Of a stretch of 64,000 nt of DNA, positions 1 to 8,267 are shown in pieces (within the stretch, counting starts at the first letter, position 1; every line of letters starts with the position of its first letter). A model generated the notes under the pieces. That model was not told the origin of the DNA. It did not search any database and was given only the letters and a program-made list of their open reading frames with translations. This DNA comes from Bacteroidota bacterium (GTDB taxonomy: Bacteria > Bacteroidota > Bacteroidia > Bacteroidales > VadinHA17): positions 1-64,000 of the forward strand of contig JAKPDL010000227.1 in NCBI GenBank assembly GCA_029552825.1, given 5' to 3'. The position numbers were made by a program, and so were the translations under genes.

Positions 1-1797
1 CTTGTGAGCCCCGATAGCGTGAGGATATATCTCGATAATAATTCAGGAAAGGGAATTAAAGGTGGATTTGCCATTGGCAGTTTTGATGAATCGAAAGCTG
101 CAGGTGAAGAATATCTTAGAGTTACACCTGACAGCACGAGAGTTTATGTAAAAGAAGCTTCAAAAGGGGTTAAGGGAGGATTTGCCATAGGAAGTTTTGA
201 TGAATCGAAAAACATTCCATATCCTTTTACATCTCTTACACCAGAGAACTATTTCATTGGTCATGAATCTGGTAGAAGTTTATCAGGCGGGATTTACAAC
301 TCAATAATGGGTTACCAGAGCGGGAAGAATATTACATCGGGTGGCAGCAATGCTTTTTTAGGTTACCAGAGCGGATTCAACAATACTACCGGAACCGGCA
401 ACCTGTTCCTTGGCTATCAGACTGGTTATTCCAACACCTCAGGCCATTACAATACATTTGTTGGTTATAAAAGCGGATTTTCCAATACTTCTGGATTACA
501 TAACACATTTCTGGGATCTTTTACGGGATATAAAAATGTTGAAGGATACAGTAATACTTTTGTCGGGGACTCGGTTGGGTATGAAAATCTGGCTTATGAA
601 AATACATTTATAGGAGACAGGGCCGGTAAAAACAACAATTACGGTAAAAAGAATGTCTTTATTGGTACAATGGCCGGGTATAAAAGCACCATAGGCGATT
701 CATGTGTATTTATAGGGACAATGAGTGGATACTCAAATCAAGGTGGTGGGGCAAATGTTTTTATTGGAAACAAATGTGGTTACTCTAATACAATTGGTAA
801 TAATAATGTTTTTATTGGCAATTATGCTGGATATTCAAATTGGAGAGGCGAAGCCAATGTATTCATCGGTAATAAGGCAGGATGCTACAATGACGAAGGT
901 TATTGGAATGTTTTTATAGGCCATCATACCGGCTTATTCAATACTCACGGGACAGGGAATGTGTTTTTAGGCTACATGGCAGGAGAATCAAATACAACCG
1001 GAAGCTCAAATGTTTATGTGGGTTACGAGGCAGGAAATAAAGGTATTACTGCGCTTAACAATGTGTTTCTCGGTTATCAGGCTGGGTTTTCAAATCAAAC
1101 AGGTAGTTATAATATTTTTATAGGATCATGGGCGGGAACTTCAAGCATTAATGCAATAGGTAATATAATGATTGGAGGAAGGTCGGGAGAACTTAATGAA
1201 ACAGGAGGACAAAATATTTTTATAGGTAGTTATTCGGGAAATCAAAACAAATCAGGTAGTAACAATGTATTTGTAGGTATGTTTGCAGGCAGAATGAATT
1301 CAACAGGAGGACAAAATACTGTTATGGGAAGTCAGGCTGGCGAAAATATTACCGAAGGATGGGGCAATGCCTTTTTTGGAGCACATTCCGGGGTGAGCAG
1401 CACTGCAGGTAATTACAATTCATTTTTTGGATATTTAGCTGGAGGCAGAAATTATGGAGGAAGTAACAATGTATATTTAGGTCCAATGGCCGGTTGTTAT
1501 GTAAAGAATGGCAATAAGAATGTCTTTATAGGAAACTATGCTGGGGCTGATGAAGCCGAGGGCACATCTGAAAAACTGATAATTGAAAATTCCAATGCTG
1601 GAAGCACAGAGGCATTGATATATGGTGAATTTGATAAAGATCTTCTCAGGCTGAATGCGAAAGTTACAGTACGGGATCTTCTTAGTTTAACACCCAGAAC
1701 ACAACCTTCAAGTGCTCAGGCAGGGGATATATATTTTGATTCAACAACCAAAAAACTGAGAGTTTTCGACGGTACCGTGTGGCAGGATTGCTGGTAA
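1..1797 (+). CDS. Repeat-rich tail-fibre/adhesin-like protein, 5' end outside window
   Basis: The reading frame is open from the first base, so the gene is cut by the window edge; the GTG at 4 is not a credible start. The visible 598 residues are an array of about 20 units of roughly 24 residues, each built around a core like N-V-F-I/L-G-x-x-A-G followed by a short Asn/Gly/Ser/Thr-rich turn, which suggests a beta-solenoid or trimeric fibre. Near the start a ~33-residue block containing KGGFAIGSFDESK occurs twice. The C-terminus (about residues 535-597), with LIYGEFDKDLLRLNAKV, then GDIYFDSTTKKLRVFDG and a final WQDCW, is a recurrent ending of Bacteroidota surface proteins related to phage tail and endosialidase-type fibres. 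The function is inferred to be surface display or adhesion. No catalytic residues are recognised. The next gene is 450 bases away. Confidence 0.7.
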   Translation, partial: LVSPDSVRIYLDNNSGKGIKGGFAIGSFDESKAAGEEYLRVTPDSTRVYVKEASKGVKGGFAIGSFDESKNIPYPFTSLTPENYFIGHESGRSLSGGIYNSIMGYQSGKNITSGGSNAFLGYQSGFNNTTGTGNLFLGYQTGYSNTSGHYNTFVGYKSGFSNTSGLHNTFLGSFTGYKNVEGYSNTFVGDSVGYENLAYENTFIGDRAGKNNNYGKKNVFIGTMAGYKSTIGDSCVFIGTMSGYSNQGGGANVFIGNKCGYSNTIGNNNVFIGNYAGYSNWRGEANVFIGNKAGCYNDEGYWNVFIGHHTGLFNTHGTGNVFLGYMAGESNTTGSSNVYVGYEAGNKGITALNNVFLGYQAGFSNQTGSYNIFIGSWAGTSSINAIGNIMIGGRSGELNETGGQNIFIGSYSGNQNKSGSNNVFVGMFAGRMNSTGGQNTVMGSQAGENITEGWGNAFFGAHSGVSSTAGNYNSFFGYLAGGRNYGGSNNVYLGPMAGCYVKNGNKNVFIGNYAGADEAEGTSEKLIIENSNAGSTEALIYGEFDKDLLRLNAKVTVRDLLSLTPRTQPSSAQAGDIYFDSTTKKLRVFDGTVWQDCW

Positions 1798-2249
1798 ATC
1801 AAAACGTAACAGGAAATCGATAGCGCCGGGACGGAAAGCTTATTTAGAAATGTAACCTTCGTTCCCGGCGCAATTGGTAACGTAAACCCTTTTAAAGGTA
1901 CATGGTCTGATCCGAAAAAACAGATAAAATTTTTTTCTGTTATTCCGGCCGAAAGTGTAAAGGGCTGCGATAAATTTGTTTTAAATTTTTAAAAATATTT
2001 TCAATCCTAATTTATTTCGTATAAATTTTTTAATTTTAAATACCCCTTCCGGGAGATGGGTTGTCAGGCACATGTAATCTGGGTTTTAGGGTTATTAGAT
2101 GCAGGTATTTCGGTTGTGACTGACGGGGCGGGAGCATGCCCGGGAGGGAAGGAGAAGGTTAAAAGGCAAAAGGAGAAAGTTAAAAGGTAAAAGGAGAAAG
2201 TTAAAAGGCAAAAGGAGAAATAAAAATTTGTTTCTATCTCGCTGCATAT
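1798..2249. other. Non-coding gap with a strong hairpin
   Basis: This 452-base gap has no convincing gene. Just after the repeat-protein stop there is an inverted repeat: GCGCCGGGA at 1823-1831 pairs with TCCCGGCGC at 1863-1871, and the pairing extends to GGAA/TTC with two mismatches and a 21-base loop. It lacks a T-run, so it may be an mRNA 3' structure rather than a classical terminator. A TAAATTTG box at 1971-1978 fits the Bacteroidota -7 consensus but no -33 element accompanies it. A GC-rich patch (about 2110-2148) precedes the tandem repeat described separately. Confidence 0.45.
2149..2225. repeat. 21-bp tandem repeat, about 3.6 copies
   Basis: Units of 21 bp start at 2149, 2170 and 2191, with a partial unit from 2212. 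The consensus is a purine-rich AAGGAGAAAG followed by TTAAAAGGCAA, with one or two substitutions between copies. The repeat ends about 25 bases before the integrase start codon. Each unit carries an AGGAG Shine-Dalgarno-like string, but none is at ribosome-binding distance from the ATG at 2250. It looks like a simple variable-number repeat. Confidence 0.85.
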
Positions 2250-3854
2250 ATGAAAAGAAAAGTTACTCTAAAGAGGTTATATCACCGTGAACGGTGGAGG
2301 ATAGCCATTTTTTTCAGCTATGATGAAAAGCTGAAGGAAGTTGTAAAGTCCATACCTGGTGTTTCGTACAGCGTCACCAACAGGTGTTTTTATGTGGATG
2401 ATTCCGAAGAGAATCTGAAGCTTATCCTGAAAACCCTTAAAGACTACTCCGAAACTGATATTTCTGAGCTTGCAGACAAACCAGGTGAACAAAAGAGGCC
2501 GACTGCCTGGCAACAGGAGAAGCAGCCTTTCACAAAAGTTATCCGGAGAGTTGAAAGCCAACCTTTGAAGGACCAGGTCAGAAAAGATTTTCCGGCAGAC
2601 AGGGATACTGTTGCAGGAGATCACGCCCGGGAAGTGAGCCGGGTTGACCGGCCCGTATCCGGTGGCATGGATGCTATAAAGAAAATTCCACAGGCGCCCA
2701 GGGCTAACGAAACCAGGTATAGTCCCGTGGAGTTCAGGATAAATGAACGTGAGGGTTATCTTGTGGTGAAGTTCACAGGCAGGTACAGCAAGGACTGGAT
2801 TGGCGAGATGCAAAGCTACGGCAGGTGCAGGTATGATGCCAGAAGCAAGGAGTGGCTGTTGCCATGGTCGAAGAATCTGGTTGACTCTCTGGCTGATTAT
2901 TTTTCCTCGCTGGGTGTAAGGGTGAATGTTGTGAAGCAGCAGGTCAATGCGGTACTTCAGGAAGAGAGGAAAGAGTCGGCCGACAGGATAAGGCTAAGAG
3001 ATCTTGGGGATGAAGCCAGGGAGGGTCTTAAGATTATAAGTCGTTACCTTGATGAAAACAGGTACAGCATCAGGACGAAGGAGTCATACATGGCGCTTCT
3101 TGAATTTTACTTCAGGTATTTCAGTCCGAAAGCGCCGGGTGAAATAAGCAAGCAGGAGATATCGGAATTTATAACTGATCATATCATAAGGCTGGGTTAT
3201 TCGCCGTCGTATCAGAACCAGATGATTTCGGCCATAAAGATGTATTACAAGGTGGCCGGCATGGGAAAAGTAAATCCGGAGCTGCTTGAGCGGCCGAGGA
3301 GGATGAGGGCTTTACCGAAGGTATTGTCGAGGGAGGAAGTGAGTTCCATACTGAATTCGGCCCGAAACATAAAGCACAAATTGCTGTTATGGATGATTTA
3401 CTCGTGCGGTTTACGGCGGTCGGAGGTAACCAATATTCGTCTGAGGGATCTTGACCGGGAGAGAAGTATACTTCACATCAGGCAGGGTAAGGGGAATGTT
3501 GACAGGATAGTTCCTTTGTCGCCGATGGTATGGGAAAGGATAGATGAGTACAGAGAGAGTTACTGTCCGGTTGAGTATTTGTTTGAAGGTCAGACCGGAG
3601 GGCGTTATTCAACTGAAAGTGTATACAGGGTATTTAAGGATGCAATGCATCGTGCGGGTATAATCAAGGATGTTGGGGTTCATTGTCTCAGGCACAGCTA
3701 TGCAACACATTTGCATGAGAAAGGGTTAGATATAAGGTACATACAGGAATTGCTTGGTCATAAGAGTACGCGGACTACAGAGATATACACACATGTAAGC
3801 CGGCGCAATCTGATGCAGGTACGTAGTCCGATAGAGGATTTGGATTTAAAATAG
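2250..3854 (+). CDS. Tyrosine recombinase (integron-type array integrase) with HARP-like N-terminal duplication
   Basis: A 534-residue tyrosine recombinase. The C-terminal half has a SAM-like core-binding domain (about 250-345) and a catalytic domain (about 355-534) with Arg389 in CGLRRSEV, Lys414 in GKGNVDR, His478 and Arg481 in HCLRHSYATHL, His504 in LLGHKS and nucleophile Tyr513 in EIYTHV, so it appears active. It ends with VRSPIEDL, resembling the IntI1 VRSPLDAL end. The Lys-to-His gap is 64 residues, close to XerD and about 40 shorter than IntI1, so the extra IntI patch is absent. The first ~230 residues hold two copies (about 13-66 and 168-226) of an aromatic/charged module resembling the HARP domain of SMARCAL1-type helicases, which is unusual for this family. 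The gene lies 91 bases upstream of the first crossover and points into the cassette array. It probably inserts and excises the cassettes. Confidence 0.85.
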   Translation: MKRKVTLKRLYHRERWRIAIFFSYDEKLKEVVKSIPGVSYSVTNRCFYVDDSEENLKLILKTLKDYSETDISELADKPGEQKRPTAWQQEKQPFTKVIRRVESQPLKDQVRKDFPADRDTVAGDHAREVSRVDRPVSGGMDAIKKIPQAPRANETRYSPVEFRINEREGYLVVKFTGRYSKDWIGEMQSYGRCRYDARSKEWLLPWSKNLVDSLADYFSSLGVRVNVVKQQVNAVLQEERKESADRIRLRDLGDEAREGLKIISRYLDENRYSIRTKESYMALLEFYFRYFSPKAPGEISKQEISEFITDHIIRLGYSPSYQNQMISAIKMYYKVAGMGKVNPELLERPRRMRALPKVLSREEVSSILNSARNIKHKLLLWMIYSCGLRRSEVTNIRLRDLDRERSILHIRQGKGNVDRIVPLSPMVWERIDEYRESYCPVEYLFEGQTGGRYSTESVYRVFKDAMHRAGIIKDVGVHCLRHSYATHLHEKGLDIRYIQELLGHKSTRTTEIYTHVSRRNLMQVRSPIEDLDLK

Positions 3855-3879
3855 AATGCAAAAGAAAAAAGGAAATGGT

Positions 3880-3955
3880 AAAAAACATAACGCTATCTCC
3901 CCCAATTTGCAAAAATTATGTAATTTTAATAACGCTAAAAACAAGTTACCAACAA
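3880..3955 (+). other. attI-like insertion site
   Basis: Between the integrase stop and the first cassette gene, TAACGCTA occurs twice as a direct repeat (3888-3895 and 3930-3937), followed by the crossover-like GTTACC at 3945-3950. The bases after the crossover, TTACCAACAATAGTA, are the near reverse complement of the bases at the end of cassette 1 (about 6067-6080, ending TGTTGGTAAC), which fixes the left border of cassette 1. Paired direct repeats next to the crossover resemble the accessory integrase-binding sites of attI, by inference only. Confidence 0.6.
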
Positions 3956-3976
3956 TAGTAAAAAAAGACAGAGAAA

Positions 3977-4996
3977 ATGGCAGAGATACCAAAATATTTA
4001 GATGACTTCATTTTTGAAGAATTAGGCGGATTTTACCAACCAGGACAAAATGTCGATGTCAATCTAAGGAATGACGAGACAGCCAATAAAAGATATATTG
4101 GGACTTATTTTCCTAGAAGTTTAATTGAATGTTACTTCATTTTTCAAGACTTATACGCTCATGATAAGATTAAAGAAGCAATTGATAATAAAACTGAATT
4201 AAAAATCCTTGACATAGGAACTGGCACAGGTGGTAATATTATTGGATTAATGCACTTTTTAAAAAATATTAAATTCAATAAACCTGTTGAATTCTTGACA
4301 ATTGAAGGGAATACAAATGCCATTGATTTTCAAATTAAATTTTTTAAAAAATTCAATCAACAATTTCAAACAAATTTCAGACTTAAATACGCCAATATCA
4401 CATTTCAGACAAATACCTTAAATTCGCAACTAACTGAATTGCTTAATAAAATGAATTCTAAGTATGATTTTATTACCTCTTTCAAGTTCATAAGTGAATT
4501 TTATAATTCTGATTATCTGAATGCTTCAGGATTATTTAAGAGTTTTTCACAAACTCTTTCAAATTATCTTAATGATAAAGGAATATTTTTACTTCTTGAC
4601 TTGGTAAGTGGCGATTATGAACATCGCAACACAAGACCATTTACTACGCAAATTATGAGTGACGAGCTTAACTCATTTATAAAAAATACAACTTCACAAT
4701 TAGCTTATATCCTGCCAATTTGCTGTGGCTTTTGGTCTGACTTTTGCAGAACTCAACAATGTTATATTGAAAGACAGTTTGAAATAAAGCATTCTCGTCG
4801 ACAAAAAGATATAAGCAAAGTAACATATCGTGTTATGGTTAAGAAGCCTTTTGCACGAGAAATTCTTTCAAATGTTCAAGCAAAAGAACAATATCAAATG
4901 AGTTACAACACGTGGCATCCCCGATATTGTAGAAATACTATGGTAATTGAGAAAACTAACGAAACAGAATTACCGAACGCTTTTAAACTTATTTAA
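3977..4996 (+). CDS. SAM-dependent methyltransferase (cassette 1)
   Basis: This 339-residue protein has a class I methyltransferase motif I, ILDIGTGTGGN, at about residues 77-87, followed by the expected acidic strand end LTIEGN (about 107-112). The target (DNA, RNA, protein or small molecule) cannot be told. It carries several Cys residues in its second half (CCGFW, CRTQQC). It starts 31 bases after the attI-like crossover and is followed, one base after its stop, by the DUF1848 gene, so the pair is one transcriptional unit on one cassette. It is AT-rich compared with the integrase. It may modify a substrate that the partner also handles, but that is speculation. Confidence 0.7.
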   Translation: MAEIPKYLDDFIFEELGGFYQPGQNVDVNLRNDETANKRYIGTYFPRSLIECYFIFQDLYAHDKIKEAIDNKTELKILDIGTGTGGNIIGLMHFLKNIKFNKPVEFLTIEGNTNAIDFQIKFFKKFNQQFQTNFRLKYANITFQTNTLNSQLTELLNKMNSKYDFITSFKFISEFYNSDYLNASGLFKSFSQTLSNYLNDKGIFLLLDLVSGDYEHRNTRPFTTQIMSDELNSFIKNTTSQLAYILPICCGFWSDFCRTQQCYIERQFEIKHSRRQKDISKVTYRVMVKKPFAREILSNVQAKEQYQMSYNTWHPRYCRNTMVIEKTNETELPNAFKLI

Positions 4997-4997
4997 T

Positions 4998-6053
4998 ATG
5001 GCAAATCCTTGGAAAGAACTAGAAATAAAAACGGATGATGGAAAAACCGTCAAAGCTATTGCACCAATAATTATTTCAGCAAGTCGTTCAACTGATATTC
5101 CTGCATTTTTTTCGAAATGGTTTTTTAATAGACTTGAAAAGGGGTATGTTAAGTGGATTAATCCGTTTAATAGATTAACACCTCAATACATATCATTTGT
5201 AAATACTCGAATTGTAATTTTTTGGACTAAAAATCCAAAACCGATTATACCATATCTTGAAAAACTAGATGAAAAAGGAATTAATTATTATTTCCAATAT
5301 ACAATTAATGACTACGATTCAGAACATTTTGAACCTAATGTACCGCCAATACCTGAAAGAATAGAAACGATAAAAGAATTAGCAGAAAAAATTGGCAAAG
5401 AAAAAATTATTTGGCGTTTTGACCCTTTAATACTTAATGAAAAACTAACTGTTAGAGAACTGCTTAAAAAAGTTTGGCATTTAGGAAACAAATTATTGCC
5501 ATATACTGAAAAATTAGTCTATAGCTATGTCGATATAGCAGAATATAAGAAAGTTCAAAATAACCTTATCAAAGACAATCCAAACTCTTTCAATAAAAAT
5601 AATGTTCTTGCTTCTGAATTTACAAAAGAGCAGAAAATTGAGTTTGCTGTTGGTATGCAAAAAATATTAGCAGAATGGAAAAAAATAAATCCAAACTTTA
5701 AAGTTGCCACCTGTGCTGAAGATATAGATTTAAGGAATTACGAAATAGAGCATAATAAATGCATTGACGATGAACTAATGATTAAGCTTTTCAAGTCTGA
5801 CAAAAAATTAATGGCTTTTATTGGCTTTGATGAAAATCAAAAAACACTATTTGACACCAGACCAAACCTTAAAGACAAAGGACAAAGAAAGGCTTGTGGT
5901 TGCATAATTAGTAAAGACATTGGTTCCTATAACACTTGTAACCATCTTTGTACATATTGCTATGCAAACACATCAAGAAAAGTTGTTACATCAAATCAAA
6001 ATGTAATTCAGGAAAACTCTGAAAGTATTTTGGACTGCTCTTCAAATGAATAA
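4998..6053 (+). CDS. DUF1848 family protein, radical-SAM-like (cassette 1)
   Basis: The ATG at 4998 is chosen over an in-frame ATG at 4947 because it begins one base after the methyltransferase stop and gives the family-like N-terminus with IISASRSTDIPAF. The 351-residue product matches DUF1848: a conserved N-terminal strand set (NPFNRL, FWTKNPKP), WRFDPLIL in the middle, and a C-terminal cysteine cluster, C300-x-C302 and then C314-x3-C318-x2-C321 in NTCNHLCTYCYAN. CxxxCxxC is the radical SAM [4Fe-4S] motif, here at the C-terminus rather than the N-terminus. The biochemical role of the family is not established. It ends 24 bases before the first attC-like repeat. Confidence 0.8.
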   Translation: MANPWKELEIKTDDGKTVKAIAPIIISASRSTDIPAFFSKWFFNRLEKGYVKWINPFNRLTPQYISFVNTRIVIFWTKNPKPIIPYLEKLDEKGINYYFQYTINDYDSEHFEPNVPPIPERIETIKELAEKIGKEKIIWRFDPLILNEKLTVRELLKKVWHLGNKLLPYTEKLVYSYVDIAEYKKVQNNLIKDNPNSFNKNNVLASEFTKEQKIEFAVGMQKILAEWKKINPNFKVATCAEDIDLRNYEIEHNKCIDDELMIKLFKSDKKLMAFIGFDENQKTLFDTRPNLKDKGQRKACGCIISKDIGSYNTCNHLCTYCYANTSRKVVTSNQNVIQENSESILDCSSNE

Positions 6054-6064
6054 AGAAATGAAAG

Positions 6065-6209
6065 AACTACTGTTGGTAACATCGTGTATAAAAAATTGGG
6101 GTTTAAGTGATTAAATCAAACGTTCTACCCCTCATGGGCGTTCATGTCAGTGGATAGGAACGAAGCCCGCACTCCCCAACGTTTTATACACGCAACCGTT
6201 ATGCACCAT
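6065..6209 (+). other. attC-like site 1 (end of cassette 1)
   Basis: A long imperfect inverted repeat. TAAC at 6077-6080 faces GTTATGC at 6198-6204. CGTGTATAAAA (6083-6093) pairs with TTTTATACACG (6182-6192), and TTGGGG (6096-6101) pairs with CCCCAA (6174-6179). An inner hairpin CGTTC/GAACG sits in the middle. The layout R''-L''-loop-L'-R' is that of attC sites, with the crossover after G6198. Confidence 0.75.
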
Positions 6210-6223
6210 TTAACACGCATCTA

Positions 6224-6793
6224 ATGAGACGATTACTATTGATTGTATTTCTTTTATTTAGTCTTTGCAATTGCTATTCGCAACTACTTGATAATTCTTC
6301 ATTCCGTATATACCGAGCGGAATTTATTCTTGGCACTGTGACCCACTTGCGACTAGATAAAGATAGTTCCTATATAATGTCTATAGCTGAAATTCATTGC
6401 AGCTTGTGTGACCATGGTATGTTAGAAAATTTAATAAACTCAAAAGGAACATGGGCTCAAGTAAACGATACCTTATATCTTGAATCACCAAATCTTAGTG
6501 CATTTAAGCTATTGATCAAAAATGATTCAGTATTAAAACCACTTTTACCAATCGGCATTGACCTTAAGCAAATAAACGACACCACAAGAAAGATAGTATT
6601 AGAACGTTATAGCAATAATAGTCAAGAAGATTTTCACCTTATTTATGATACATATCCAAACGGTGTCGCTCGCTTTATTATTGACAGATATCGTGCCAGG
6701 AGAGATGAATATGAAATAGAGCTTCAACAAAATGGTTCTATAAAAGAAGTAAAATACTATTGGGATAATAAACAAAGGACAAGAATAAAATAA
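6224..6793 (+). CDS. Exported hypothetical protein (cassette 2)
   Basis: A 189-residue protein with an N-terminal signal peptide (about residues 1-20, hydrophobic LLLIVFLLFSL, probably cut after the YSQ at 18-20). The mature part is polar with no recognised domain; the pattern IYRAEFILGTV and KGTWAQVNDTLYLES recalls small secreted Bacteroidota proteins that measure or bind something outside the cytoplasm, but this is only resemblance. It fills cassette 2 almost completely: it begins 25 bases after the crossover and stops about 10 bases before the next inverted repeat. The function is unknown. Confidence 0.7.
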   Translation: MRRLLLIVFLLFSLCNCYSQLLDNSSFRIYRAEFILGTVTHLRLDKDSSYIMSIAEIHCSLCDHGMLENLINSKGTWAQVNDTLYLESPNLSAFKLLIKNDSVLKPLLPIGIDLKQINDTTRKIVLERYSNNSQEDFHLIYDTYPNGVARFIIDRYRARRDEYEIELQQNGSIKEVKYYWDNKQRTRIK

Positions 6794-6796
6794 AAA

Positions 6797-7027
6797 CGGT
6801 GCATAACAGGACGGTATATTTCATTTGTTTGTCACAATTTTTGCGTCGCTCCTATAACACGATTTGTAAAAGAGAAAATGCTAATGCCCAGCACGTTTTT
6901 CGTAGCGGCGCGATAGTTGGAAACACGAAAAGAAACATTCTAATAGCGCCGCGAGGAGCAAAAATTGCGCCAGCCCTCCGCAAGCTCCGGGCACACAAAC
7001 AAAACATACCGCCGACCGTTATGCCCA
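6797..7027 (+). other. attC-like site 2 (end of cassette 2), oversized
   Basis: GCATAAC (6801-6807) faces GTTATGC (7018-7024). CGGTAT (6812-6817) pairs with ATACCG (7006-7011), and TTTGTTTGT (6824-6832) pairs with ACAAACAAA (6995-7003). GCTCCT/AGGAGC and GCGGCGC/GCGCCGC form further nested arms. At about 224 bases it is longer than usual attC sites. Short open frames inside it on both strands are by-products of the inverted repeats. It shares its ends and an inner CGAAAAGAAACAT with site 5. Confidence 0.75.
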
Positions 7028-7034
7028 ATGCTAA

Positions 7035-7823
7035 ATGACAAGTATGACAACAAAACAATTAATTCAAATCGGAGTGAACGCTAAATCTTATCCTCAACAT
7101 ATTTTTAAGTATCGGTCAGACAATGACAAGACCGAGAGAATAATTACGCATAATGAGTTATGGTTTTCAAATCCGTTACTTTTTAACGACCCCTATGATT
7201 GTAACACGCCAATAAATACAACGACTTCTCTTGCTGACATTAAAAGTTGGTTGGCAAATGTTGGAGTTGCACCTGCGTTTATTGACGACTTAGCCGACAA
7301 ATTGCAGAAAAATCCAAACCTAATGAAGGAAGAAACTGAAAAAGGAATGGGTGAATTAGGTGTTTGCTGTTTTTCTACAATGGACGACAGCATTTTGCAA
7401 TGGTCGCATTATTCCGACTACCATAAAGGTATTTGTTTAAAATTTGATGTCACGGAAGACCCATCTTTTTTCCTCATTCCAGTAATTGTCGCATACAGAA
7501 AAGTAATGCAACATTACAATCACTTTACTCAATCAAAAAATATTGTTGACTATTTAATACGACCTAAATTTAGCGAATGGAGTTATGAAAGTGAAATTCG
7601 GATTGTTAAGACGGCTCAGAACATTCGAGACAATTCAGGTAACAGAGCGTTTAAGTTCAACGACAATGCACTCAGGGAAGTAATATTTGGGACAAAAACC
7701 CCAGACACCATTATTGCAAAATATAGACAGTTGTGTGCCAATAACAACAAAGGACACGTTCAATTTTATAAAATGGAACTAGGAAGTGGAGTTCATTATG
7801 AATTAATAAAGCGACCAATTTAA
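7035..7823 (+). CDS. DUF2971 family protein (cassette 3)
   Basis: A 262-residue protein with the DUF2971 landmarks in order: IFKYRS near residue 23, LWFSNPLLFNDPYDCN at about 42-57, CCFSTMDDSILQWSHYSDYHKGICLKFD (positions about 110-138; core FS...W.HY...H.G), and KFSEWSYESEIRIVK near residue 178. The family is widespread on mobile elements and often near defence or toxin genes, but its biochemical activity is not settled. The start may be 7035 or the in-frame ATG at 7044. It starts 16 bases after the cassette 3 crossover. Confidence 0.8.
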   Translation: MTSMTTKQLIQIGVNAKSYPQHIFKYRSDNDKTERIITHNELWFSNPLLFNDPYDCNTPINTTTSLADIKSWLANVGVAPAFIDDLADKLQKNPNLMKEETEKGMGELGVCCFSTMDDSILQWSHYSDYHKGICLKFDVTEDPSFFLIPVIVAYRKVMQHYNHFTQSKNIVDYLIRPKFSEWSYESEIRIVKTAQNIRDNSGNRAFKFNDNALREVIFGTKTPDTIIAKYRQLCANNNKGHVQFYKMELGSGVHYELIKRPI

Positions 7824-7849
7824 TGACAGTGAATAGGCACGAAAGACAG

Positions 7850-7996
7850 AAAAGCACTGGGCATAACAGCGTGTTGCCTCAATTGGCGGTGACGTGCAAA
7901 ATTGAAGCTGAGTGCTCCTATCAAACTTTTGTGCAGGTTGACAATAAAGTGCTCCGAAATCGCCAACTGCGGCAACACGCAAACCGTTTGTGCGCA
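7850..7996 (+). other. attC-like site 3 (end of cassette 3)
   Basis: GGGCATAAC (7859-7867) faces CGTTTGTGC (7985-7993). GCGTGTTGCC (7869-7878) pairs perfectly with GGCAACACGC (7971-7980), and TTGGCG (7883-7888) pairs with CGCCAA (7961-7966). The crossover is taken after G7986. TGGGCATAA is the reverse complement of the first nine bases of cassette 3 (from 7019). Confidence 0.75.
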
Positions 7997-8078
7997 ATAA
8001 AACAAGACTCTGCAATGAGCATTTATAACAATAAAATAATGTTTAACTTTAAATTTTAAAATAAATTTTAAAAAATGT

Positions 8079-8243
8079 ATGAAAAACGTAAAATTTCTTT
8101 TCGGAGTAATCCTCTCTACAGCATTGATTTTTCACGGCTGTAACAAAGATGAATTAAGACCTGTTGACGAGACTAAACAAGCTGAAAACATTTACAATAC
8201 AATTGGCATTCCTGATGGAATGATGAAACTTGGGAAAAAATAG
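8079..8243 (+). pseudogene. 5' fragment of lipoprotein metalloprotease, ended by in-frame TAG
   Basis: This 54-codon frame starts MKNVKFLFGV and has a clear lipoprotein signal with lipobox IFHGC (Cys21), followed by an acidic linker. It ends at TAG 8241-8243. The next gene (ATG 8268) is in exactly the same frame, and the seven codons between them read ENPYSLAN with no other stop. The two pieces therefore look like one ~590-codon gene interrupted by a single nonsense codon. Without this fragment the downstream protein has no signal peptide. Confidence 0.65.
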
Positions 8244-8267
8244 GAAAACCCCTATTCACTTGCCAAT

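Noticed and set aside
2100..2148. Left copy of the tRNA-Val 3' end as an island attachment duplicate
   Set aside because: Only a short GGGGCG-type match is found, too weak to call a direct repeat with 15126-15145.
2149..2225. Possible CRISPR array
   Set aside because: Units are adjacent 21-mers without spacers and no cas genes are present.
2277..2813. 178-codon antisense frame within the integrase gene
   Set aside because: The + strand frame has a clear recombinase reading; the antisense frame has no motif and is a by-product of codon use.
6799..7058. Open frames inside the 224-base inverted repeat on both strands
   Set aside because: They lie wholly within the attC-like structure, overlap each other on opposite strands, and have no domain, signal or ribosome-binding support.
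8241..8243. TAG recoded as an amino acid (for example pyrrolysine)
   Set aside because: TAG is an ordinary stop here, as in the integrase (3852-3854), dnaA and secA (54922-54924), and no pyl genes are visible.
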